This document shows positions 1 through 9,700 of a stretch of 64,000 nt of DNA, piece after piece. The notes beneath the pieces were generated by a model that worked only from the letters and a program-made list of their open reading frames with translations, did not search any database and was not told where the DNA came from. Position 1 is the stretch's first letter. Each line of letters begins with the position of its first letter. Made by a program: the position numbers and the translations under genes. This DNA is from Wurfbainia villosa (taxonomy: Eukaryota > Streptophyta > Magnoliopsida > Zingiberales > Zingiberaceae): the NCBI GenBank assembly GCA_025175895.1, contig JAKLTH010000283.1, positions 3,224,001 to 3,288,000 of the forward strand. Reading direction: 5' to 3'.

Positions 1-3000
1 CATAGATCAGTCATTAACATGCCAGGCTTCAAAATACTCCTCATGTATTTCCGAACCTTACACCAAAATCGTGTAAATGGTAAAGACCAAAATTTGGGGT
101 CTTATTTCGGAAGATGAATTATAATTTTCACTTGGCATCTTCTCAATGCCAGAAGTATGCTTGAACTTTACCTGTCTATGAACTTCAGCTGCTCGACGAA
201 CTGAATTATACATTGGCTTCTCAAGGCGCTCGAGCTCTCTTTTCTCTTCAGATGTTGTCCTCCAGAGGTTACTAGAAAACAACTCTCTCGGTTACTTATG
301 CATTGTGGAAGCTTCTTGATCAATTAAAGGTTGCATTTCCATAATATTAAAGTTTAGGAAATATGTCCCACAAAAGGACCAAGTGACTAGTACGAATGGT
401 AGAATTGCCTCAAAAAGCAAGAATCAATCTCCGAGGGCTGCAAAACTTTTCGGAGTGCCTACCCTCCTGAGTTCTTAGTTGGGCAAAAATATCCCTCGTA
501 ATTTACCTCCCTTCATCTAGCTGTAAGACCATCGATGAGAGATGTCTGGAGTGAGCGCATCACCTTTTCCCCCAAGGAAATATGATATGAATAAATGAAG
601 CATACATACTGGAAGGATATCATCCCACTCAGCATGACAACATTCGAATGCCTTTTTCCAATTATTCGTATTTGTAGATTTGTACACACACACACACACA
701 CACACACGGCACAAACAATTTGCAAAAATCTCTCTTTTACTGAATAGGGAACGGTCAATCCATTCAAGTGGGGTTCAAATTCAAAACCTTGGCAACAACT
801 TGCAAGGACCTTACCATGTAGTTAGTTGGTTCCTACAAGTTGCTTTATTGATATTTGGAAAAGAAAGACAATCTTGATTCTTCGATTTTGTACGTATGCT
901 TTGATTTAAATGAAACACTGAACAATGCATTCCAACTGATACAGGTAAACTGCCAACTACAGAAAACTTTTAAAACTAAAAAGAAAAAAAAAGATTAAAA
1001 AGAGAAATACTTCTGAGTTATGATCAGATAAAAAGAAACATACTTTTTGTGTAACTTCAACTTAAATCCACAGAAACTAAAATCAAATATAGGGAGACGT
1101 ATCAAACAATATCCAGCAACAGAACCATGGCTCAAGATAATTCTGTTACAGAAACAACTCACAACAACCCATTGCTTGATCCAAACTCATGTTTTAGGCA
1201 TCATAAAAAGCATCATGATCAGGAGAGTGAATGTTAATCCCTCTCGTTTTGTATGCTGAAAGTCATAGTTCATGCAGATACTTGCTAAAACCTTTCTTAA
1301 TAAGAATTGGTTTCTTATTATCCTTAATTTTCAAAATATATCTAACTAAAGAAATCATCATTTATCACAAATCTAACGTAACAGGATAGTTAACTATGTG
1401 AAAAGATTTTGCACGCTAATGAAATTCACTTTTGTTCCACGTGCAACTAGGCTGGAAAAGTAAACTTACTCGTCCTTGTATTGTTGGATTTCACCCTCAG
1501 GGAATTCCCCTGAAGGGAAAAGTTCATCAACAGGAATTGAAGGTGGATTAGTCTGTTGAAGTGGTTCCTTCTTTTTCCTGGCAAGCACAAAACAATTATG
1601 GAAAATCCCAATGAAACAAATACTTGCAAACTGCAGCAGCTAGATAGCACTCACTTTGCTTTGCTTTTCTTCTTCTTTTTCTTTGCAGATTCTGGTTCCC
1701 AGAAACACCAGCGAGGATTTAAAAAAAAAAAAAAATTCAAACAATGCAAAGCTTGTCATACTAATTTAGAAACTATGTCCAAGAATCAAGTCAAAGTAGC
1801 TTAGCTATAAAGATTAACCAGTGACAACCGTGACAGAAAAGACTAAGAAAATCCACAGCCAAATATTTGTATGCAAGTAGTCCATATTTGATTAATAAAT
1901 TCAGAAACAGCACAGACATTATTAAAAAAAAAAGACAAATATTTCTGTATATACAGTCCTCAAATTAACTGGAGACTCTAATATAATGTTAAGATAATAG
2001 CACTATTTTTCAAGTTGTTGCCGTGTGACTTAAATATCATGGGTTTGAGTCTCAAAATCAATCTCTTGCAAAGCAGGATAAGACTGCGTACAATAATCTT
2101 TCCAGAAGTCCCACATTGATGGGATCTTCATGCACCGGACTGCCCTTTATAATAGCATATGTTTCAAGACAGCTAGTCTCATGCTGCATAATGGCTGCTA
2201 GAAGCAGAACTTGAAGTTAAATTTATCTAATGCTACTCTTATTCAATTTGGCATATAAATCCTACCAAGAGAACACTAGTACAGAACATAACTAATCCCG
2301 AGTGAGTTATGTTTCAAGGAAATATGTGCCATCAGGTAGAATGGGTTGGGACATCTATAGACAGCAGAGATGATTGATTGATTGCCAATAGCATTACAAT
2401 TCATGCTAGACAGTGTACAGGGTGCCACACGAATCCAAGAACACCAACATCAAGCATCTCGATGGTCAACATCTACCATGATCAAATTCAAGAATATTGC
2501 ATGATACCTGAAGATCCATCTATAGGAGGACCATCTGCCTGTGCCTCTTCATCATTATTATCTGTAGTCTGAGACATGATCACTTTACTGTTACTGTCTA
2601 ATAGCTTGGCATCTTTTTTTTCTGTAGTTGCATTTAGCTGTAATTCAAACTTTCAGATTTTAACATCTCTTCCATGCATAGAAATTACAAAGTAACAGAA
2701 TGGTAGAAAGACAAACCGCAAAAGTAACTAAAACAAAGACAGCATTGATTTTTTTTCTTTTCTGTAGTTGCATTTACCTGTAATTTACTTTCAGATTTTA
2801 ACATCTCTTCCATGTATACATGTTAAAAAGTAAGAGAATGGTAGAACGACACAGCAAAAGTAACTAAAACAAAGAAAGCTTTGGTATTTCAATGTTGCAC
2901 AACATTTCTGATCAAATTCACATATCAAAGAAATTTAAAGACATATCATTTTAAAAAAATATAATCCACTGTGTCGAATAGACCACAGAGTCAAAGCAGT

Positions 3001-3651
3001 CTTATTAGACCCCATCAGTATCCAGATTGGGCTGTGGTTGGTTTTCTAATCGTCCCATTCAAATAGTAAAGTTGTGTTGGCGCTTTGCACCTTTCCTTCT
3101 CAATATCCATGTATTGGCAGTGTTTACCTTAGCACAATCATCCTCTCCCAACAATGGGAGATCAGGTGCCTTTTACTAATAGTCAAAGTCTTGAAGACCC
3201 TCAAATAGCTAAGTGAGCAAAACTTACCAAATAAATGGCGGAAAAAAGAAAAGTATATGAGCAACGAGAAGATTTACAGCTTATGTTTTTCACCTTCTCA
3301 TCGGTTCAAAACCCTTTATTTTGGCTCAAATTGTCAACAACCATAGTTAAGATTGCCAGTATACAACATATTCAAAGAAATTGTGCAATTGCCTTTTAAG
3401 AACCAACAGTTCCAAGTTTGATAACTCATGCATAAGAGAAGAGTTAAAAATAGTCACACAAACTAACAATCAAATAACATCAAAGTTGTGTTTCATAATA
3501 TCACTTTGCTATATAATTGCAGAAGAGCTAACTTGTGAGGCTTCATAATCAGCGATGCCCAATTTTTTCATACCACGAGCTGCTTCCTTAGTTATTTCAT
3601 TATTATTAGGACCCATTTTATCTGCCTTCACTTCCCTTGAATCGACAAAAT
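1..3651 (-). CDS. MAP2: Methionine aminopeptidase 2 (type 2 MetAP), N-terminal exons, partial
   Basis: Cytosolic metalloprotease that removes initiator Met from nascent proteins. Exons read on the minus strand are 3533-3651, 2508-2637, 1655-1691, 1470-1577, 172-271 and 1-56, the last cut by the window edge. Splice phases join without a frameshift. The product has an acidic/polar N-terminus, then a lysine block (ESAKKKKKKSKAKKKKE), then the family-typical segments PPSIPVDELFPSGEFPEGE, NLWRTTSEEKRELERLEKP, SVRRAAEVHRQVRKY and KPGMLMTDL. This is the ribosome-associating extension of plant MetAP2. The metal-binding catalytic domain would lie left of position 1. The start codon is uncertain: the first in-frame ATG in the 3533-3651 exon is at 3614-3616, but the exon opens in phase and an upstream coding exon cannot be excluded. 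Identification is from recalled family sequence. Confidence 0.93.
272..1469. other. MetAP2 intron
   Basis: No exon is seen between the 172-271 and 1470-1577 exons on either strand. It holds the CA microsatellite at 684-707 and AT-rich sequence. The stretch from about 1306 to 1437 is copied at 23.03 and 24.89 kb. Confidence 0.7.
684..707. repeat. (AC)12 microsatellite
   Basis: Uninterrupted AC dinucleotide run inside a MetAP2 intron. Open frames across it encode only Cys-Val or Thr-His repeats and are not genes. Confidence 0.97.
2010..2150 (+). mobile_element. Au-type tRNA-derived SINE
   Basis: Sits in the MetAP2 intron. It has a B-box-like stretch (GGGTTTGAGTCTC, about 2041-2053), then the characteristic Au SINE body: CTCTTGCAAAGCAGGATAAG, CTGCGTACAATAATC, and a 3' end reading TGCACCGGACTGCCCTTT. 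The match to the Au family is from memory of its consensus. Edges are approximate and I could not fix a target duplication. Confidence 0.7.
2617..2879 (-). repeat. Tandem duplication spanning a MetAP2 3' splice site
   Basis: Two adjacent copies of about 125-130 bp (about 2617-2745 and 2757-2879) share long stretches such as GATTTTAACATCTCTTCCATG and AAAGTAACTAAAACAAAGA. The copy next to the exon supplies the polypyrimidine tract and acceptor used at 2638-2640. The upstream copy keeps an acceptor-like CAG followed by the first 16 exon bases, with C to G at the first base. Confidence 0.8.
2638..3532. other. MetAP2 intron
   Basis: Apart from the tandem duplication at its left end I see nothing recognisable here. 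It is AT-rich with no open frame of interest. Confidence 0.6.
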
Positions 3652-4236
3652 CTGAGTAAAAAGTGAAAGAACAAACTTATATGTTAGCGAAAATTTTAAA
3701 CAATTATCTTCAATACGTGAACATAAATGCCGAATGATAAACAAGGTGCACTATCAAAACAAAGGGAAAAACTTGCAATGATATGGTCAACATCTATGCT
3801 TATATTCAAAGTTTCAAACTACAAGAATCATTGCGCAATTCGATAACCTTGATCATCAAAGATTTATTCAGAAGCTTTTCTTAAATCCGTCACCTAAGCG
3901 AAAAAATAAGCACGCATGTGATCCCTGAACCCCACCACGGCCTATTTGCTGCTCTTCGCTCATCGGACATTCGCAACCCAGAACAAGCGCACCATCCCCA
4001 TGATTCAAGCAACTCGAAGGCGAACACAACCCTTTTATGCATCAAACTGAAAGTGCACTCATTGGCTCAAGTCAACCACGAGCTCATAATTCGCTCAGTC
4101 CGATAGCGATTCACAATCGGAACCGATGAAACGAATTCACGGCGAATTTTATGTCAAAAATTTAAACTTTCCTCCACAGATCATCTTTGCAGTCAGCAAA
4201 AGGTGACAAAAAACACCTCGATGTTCACAAGAGTAC

Positions 4237-4450
4237 CTTTTCCCGGCGTCTCTTGCGCGCCTCCGTCAGAGTTGGGGCAAGCTAGGCCAGGGACTCGGTC
4301 GGCACGACGGCGGAGCTTCTTTCTCGATCGTCGGCGACGCGAGGAGCGAGACGTGCGAAATACGTAACACCACTTCGGTCTCTGCAGCAGGTGAATTTCT
4401 ACGTGAGCTAGGGATTTTAGAGCACGGAGCGTGGCCGTTGGATCGACAAC
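4237..4450 (-). promoter_or_regulatory. Probable MetAP2 5' UTR exon and promoter-proximal CpG-rich region
   Basis: A GC/CpG-rich island in AT-rich surroundings. On the minus strand it ends in a good donor (GGGAAAAG/GTACTC, boundary at 4237) and contains no ATG, so I read it as a non-coding first exon of the MetAP2 gene. The transcription start is not visible. The role is inferred from position and composition only. Confidence 0.5.
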
Positions 4451-4654
4451 AAACAGATCGGGCAGGAAACGGCGAGGACCCGTTCCCTTCTTATCGGACC
4501 GGACGTAGGTTCAATCTAGGTCGAACCGACCGGCCCAAGTGAAAAATCACCCCGAACCGGGTTTATATTGATTCTCATAAATTGATTTTAGATATTTTTT
4601 TATAATACGAATGTAATTCTCCACGGACATAAATCTAGTAGTTCTCACCGATCT

Positions 4655-4835
4655 ATTCGATTATTATTGTGAGAAAAATAAATTATGGAGTCTTATAGAC
4701 TTTGATATGGTGACTAAAATATATGAAAGTCATCCGAATTAAAAAAAAAATTTTATATCTCTTCTAAAATTTATTTTTATTTTATCTGTAAATTCCGCTG
4801 TACTTTAATCACTCCACCTCATTGGGACAATATGA
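4655..4835 (-). mobile_element. SINE-like repeat, copy 1
   Basis: Member of a local four-copy family (others near 4985-5150, 5970-6140 and 25440-25610). Read on the minus strand the copies start with an A-box-like GATAGYRTAGTGAYTAAA motif, have a B-box-like region about 35 bp later, and end near CTCTGTGATTTACYTC. This copy is diverged (AGTGATTAAAGTAC is kept). The family assignment as a tRNA-derived SINE is inference. Confidence 0.4.
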
Positions 4836-4984
4836 ATGTAATCATGAAATTGACTGTTTGTTGACTATAAGAATTTTGACATTAAAAAAAAAATTTAAAA
4901 TACATAGATAAATTTTGACGGAACTCTGCAAAAGTTGGGAATCTGTCCAACTAGCAGCCCTGTGTCAACCGTCTCAGGACACTG

Positions 4985-5150
4985 ACGAGAGGGAGGTAAA
5001 TCACGGGGGACAAAGTCCTTTAACATGGTGACAAGGCAGGAAGGGGTCCATCTGAAATTAGGGGGGATTTTAGACCCTCATCCGGAATCGAATCTCGTCC
5101 ATTCTGCAAATAACACCCTGTCTTACTATCGCACCATCTGCGTGGGGACA
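4985..5150 (-). mobile_element. SINE-like repeat, copy 2
   Basis: Same family as copy 1. It keeps the best B-box-like sequence on the minus strand (GATTCGATTCC near 5085-5097) and an A-box-like GATGGTGCGATAGTAAGAC near 5123-5141. Surrounding DNA has no gene. Confidence 0.4.
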
Positions 5151-5389
5151 ATTTTGACGGAACTCAATGATATAAGTCGTTTAAATTCAGAAATTTCAAC
5201 TGAGTAATTTTCACACGGGGTCACTTGTAATAAATAAAAAAGAAAAAAAACACACTTTACTTTCCAAAATATATTTAGATTTCTTTTACTTTGTTACTCG
5301 TAATGAAAAATTTTATTTGCCCTATTTTATAAAATATTTTTCATTAACATAAATATTTAAAAAAAAAAAAAAGTATACGACATACACAC

Positions 5390-5750
5390 CGTAATCCGAT
5401 CAGAATCCAATTACAGTCCGAGCAAAATCCGACTGCGATCCGATTGAAATTCGATGACAATTAAATTGAAATGGGAATTCAGCCTGATCGAGGTCAGATT
5501 CTAACCGGATCAAGGTCAGAATTTGACCCGATCGTAGATGCTAGCTTCGTGAATTTTGATGGGCGCTATCAGACCAAATTTCGATCAGATCACGATCCGA
5601 TCACAGATGTCGACGATCACGATGTTGGCTGGATTTCGATAGCAATCCAGTTGGAATTCAATTTACTCAAACTCCGACCAAATTGTGCGATTCTGATGGT
5701 CGCGATCGTGTCAAATTCCAGTCGTGATCCAAGCATAATCAGATGACCTA
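5390..5750. repeat. Degenerate GATC/CCGAT-rich low-order repeat
   Basis: A stretch with many diverged short words of the type TCCGAT, GATCGNG and GATCAGA on both strands. Open frames on both strands (5471-5746 plus, 5617-5805 minus) follow from this composition. No protein family is recognisable and no clear repeat period can be defined by eye. Confidence 0.45.
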
Positions 5751-5969
5751 AATATCTATTGGAGTTCAAGCGGTGGCTATAATGCAAACGACGACCAATG
5801 GTCAAGCGACAATGAAACTAAGCATTCCTAATTACTATGTATTTTCATGGATCGGACTATAGATATGCAGTTGTACACGTGACGCGAATGATAAAGTGTG
5901 CAGGTGACCATTTCTCCGCGAAAAGTTGGAATTCGTCAACCTAACAGTCCCACCAGTCTGTCTTATGTT

Positions 5970-6140
5970 CATTGTGAGAGAAGTAAATCACAGAGAGTCC
6001 TATGAGCTTTGATGTGATCGCCAAGACATGCGCAAGTCATATAAATCCAAAAAAAAATTTTAGATCTCCTTCGAAATTGACCCTTACTTTATCTGTAAGT
6101 TTCGTCATGTTTTAGTCACTACGCTATCCCGCGGAGAAAA
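5970..6140 (-). mobile_element. SINE-like repeat, copy 3
   Basis: Same family. On the minus strand it shows GATAGCGTAGTGACTAAAAC near 6109-6128, a good A-box-like motif, and later CTCTGTGATTTACTTCTCTC. It lies in the region upstream of ATL-1. The ATL-2 upstream region has its own copy at a different position. Confidence 0.45.
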
Positions 6141-6749
6141 TTTCTCAATAAATATGCGTGATGCCTAATTTAACTTTTTAAACAAATTATATAAATTACT
6201 TTCGAAATATATTTGTAAACATTATTATTTTATAATTTATATTGACGGCATTAACATGAGAGTTTGCAATTTCTTTAATTTTGCGGCATTTTACCAGAGG
6301 ACACATTCTAGTATGATATTTACTAAAGGCACATCAAAATTTTAGAAACCAATACTACTTTGATACATAATATAAATTAAACCAGTACCATATTATAATA
6401 TTGATAAAAATCAACACCCTTTGGTGATGATCAATATCAAAATTTGGTATTTATTTGTTGCTTTGTTATTGATTTTAGAGAAAATATTAATTTAATTTAA
6501 GAGGAAAGGAAAAAAAAATATTGCATGAAAAGAAGAGAGGAAAGAAAAAAAGTCAATTTTGAAGAGGGAAAATACAAGAATTTAATACACCCTTTGATAA
6601 ATATCATAATTTGAATGTATCTTTTGATAAATTGCCGTTAATTTTGAGTGGGTAAGTAAAAATGATGATAATCTCGGGGGGCAAATGGGAATATGAACAT
6701 GAATTAAATTCCGCGTGTGCTCGGCGACCACAGTCCAGACCAGGGAACG

Positions 6750-9700
6750 ATGCCGCTCCTCCACGCGCAAGGCCTCCTCGTACCGAACGCCGGCGTTCCC
6801 TACAACTTCTCCCCGTTCCGTGCCGAGCTTGACAAGAACGCCGGCGCCCGCCTCCGTGCCACCAGATCCTCGATTCCTACTTTCCGTGGGCCGCCCGGTG
6901 GCAGTGAGGGGAGTTGCAGGATCTTATTCCGCCGCGAGGGACGGAGCATCCGCCACTTCTCGACGAGGAATGCCGAGGCCCTTTGCGCCGACCGTGAAAT
7001 CAGGTTCTTTGAATTTTTTTCTTCCTCGCCCTAATTCGAATTTGATGAAAATGCCGCATCTTCGACGTGATTTTAGCGGATCGATGAATCCCAAGTAAGA
7101 AAAATGGGATTCTGTCTGGTCAGCGGAGGAACAACTCTTCTATCCTATGGTACTGAGGGCGAAGATAACGATGTGGAGGGATCGTAGAGGGCAAGTGGCA
7201 GCTGTAGCTGTGGCCTCGTTCTGCAGTTCTCGGATGCTTCTCTAAGGTTGGCGTGGCTTCCGGTGGCACAAGGATGCGTGGCTGGCAATGAAAGGAGAGG
7301 TAGGTAGGCTCTGGATGGGAGAAGGGGAGAAGAGATAAGAGTGACAGATCAGAGAGATTTAGAGACAAAATACACACAAGATTTTGTTCCTGATAGACTC
7401 TAACTTAGTCGTTTTAAGAATTTTTTTTTTTCGAATCATCTGGGTCCATGTTTATCGCCATCGTCGTGGAGAATGGACCTCTTCCTTTTGGAAGTGCAGA
7501 TTACTGCATCCTCTTGTGGATGCCAATTCCCTTCCTTCACTGAGGTCGAGTCCTCCCCACGATGATCTTTCGGGAGGTGGGCTGAGTCTATAAGAGTCTG
7601 ATTAAGCTTTCAGTTTACATCTGTTGGGATCGACAAGTAACAAGAGCGAAGAACGTCGAAGAGAGAAAGAATCAAGCGAGAGAGAAGAACAACAACCGGA
7701 ATTTAACATGGTTGGAAAAAGGATGCCTACTCCACAAACGACTAAGAGAAATTAATTAGAATCACATAGTTCAGGATTACAAGCATCCTATATATACATC
7801 TCTAGCCAAATATGATATTTTAGATCCAAAAATATCCTAAAAACTCAATTTTCTTGAACTCTCTGCCACCTCTAGGATGTGACTTGACCTGGCCATGCCT
7901 CTTGGCACGACCATGTCGCGGCCGTGACCGTGTCGCTGCCATGTGCTTCCTTCAGCGCATAGCACGACTCGGCTGTGCCTCTTGGCACGGTTGTGTCGCG
8001 GTGGTGCGCTTTTCTTCCAGCGTGTAGCACGACTGTGTCGCAGTTGTACGCTTCCCCCAGAGCGTGGCATGGCCCGGTCATGCCTTCTGGTACGACCATG
8101 TCACGATTGTGTGCTTCCCCCAGAGCGTGACACAGCTCGGTCGTGCCTCCTGGCACGACCGTGTCTTGTCTGTGCCATGTCTTTACCTCTATATGAGTCA
8201 TCTTTAACAATCTCCACCTTGACAAATATCCACCCCTTTGGAGAAACGATCTTCTAAAGATTACACCTCCTGGAACGGTTGAGTTCACACTTCAACCCCT
8301 CTAGCAATTAGAAAAATTGATCAAGTTCAAGCAATGCTTGAACTTCTCTATGACAATTGGCTTTGTCAATATATCTGCAATATTTTTCGCAGTGTAAACC
8401 TTTTCAAATAGCCACCGGAAGAAATCAGTTCTCTGATCTTGTGAAACTTCACATCTATGTGCTTGGTCCTAGCATGATAAACCTGATTATTCGCCAAATG
8501 GATAACACTCTGACTATCATAATACAATTTGACTCCACCTTGTTGAACACCCAGTTTCCTGACCAATCCTGTAACCCACAATGCTTCCTTTGCTACCTCG
8601 GCAATCACCATGTATTCCGACACAGTAGTGGATAATACAACTATAAATTGTATCATGGACTTTCAACAAATAGGTCCCCCTGTTATAGTAAACACATATT
8701 CTGTAGTTGGTCTTCTGTCATCCAAATCTCTTGCATAGTCTGCATTAACATATCCTATAATTGAAGGATCATCCTATTGTCTGTTGAACATGATGTCATA
8801 ATCTGTACTACCTCTCAAGTATCGAAAAATCCACTTGATTGCATCCCAATGTTGTCTACTTGGATTTGAGAGAAACTTGCTCACCGTACTAACAACATAC
8901 ACCAAATCCGACCTTGTGCAAACCATAACATACATCAGACAACCAACTGCACGGACATATGGAATGCTTGACACAGTATGAATCTCATCATTTGTCTTCG
9001 GGCACTGTGTAATGGATAATTTGAAGTGTTGCGCCAGAGGTGTACTCACAGATTTTGCATTACTCATGTTGAATCTGTCCAACACCTTCTCAATGTAACT
9101 GCGCCGAGATAACCATAATCTTCTAGAGTTTCTGTCTCTATGTATCTTCATCCCAAGAATCTTCTTGGCCGCACCCAAATCTTGTGTCAAACTCCTTGCT
9201 CAGTAGCTTCTTCAATTTGTTGACTTTAGTCACACTCCTTGCAGCAATTAACATATCATCCACATAAAGTAACAAGAAAATAAGTGAATCATCATCAAAG
9301 CTCTTCACATATATACAACAATCATACTCACACCTCGTGTATCCATTTTGTATCATGTATGAATCAAAACGCTTGTACCATTGTCTTAGAGATTGCTTCA
9401 ATCCATAAAGTGACTTCTTCAATCTACAGACTAAATGCTCCTATTCGGGTTGACTAAAACTTTCTGGTTGTAACATATAAATCTGCTCTTCCAAGTTGCC
9501 ATGAAGAAACACGGTCTTCACATCCAGTTGCTCCAACTGCAAATCATGATGAGACACTAAATCTAACACCGCTCTGATAGATGCATGTCTGACCATCGAA
9601 GAAAATATTTCATCATAGCCAATCCCCTTTCTCTGTGAGTAACCCTTTGCTACTAGTCGAGCCTTGAACTTTCCTTCTACACCTTCTGAAATTGCTTCTT

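Noticed and set aside
513..877. Open frames crossing the CA microsatellite
   Set aside because: Dinucleotide runs give artificial Cys-Val or Thr-His frames. The region is a MetAP2 intron.
6715..7098. Alternative exon 1 reading frame for ATL-1
   Set aside because: It has no ATG in copy 1 (an in-frame TGA at 6700) and poorer codon third-position bias than the MPLL frame. I kept it only as a possible alternative in the findings.
7837..8288. Repetitive ORFs in LTR A (and the matching ones at 11945-12406 and 15701-16091)
   Set aside because: They are produced by the GC-rich tandem subrepeats of the LTR, with open frames on both strands and no conserved protein.
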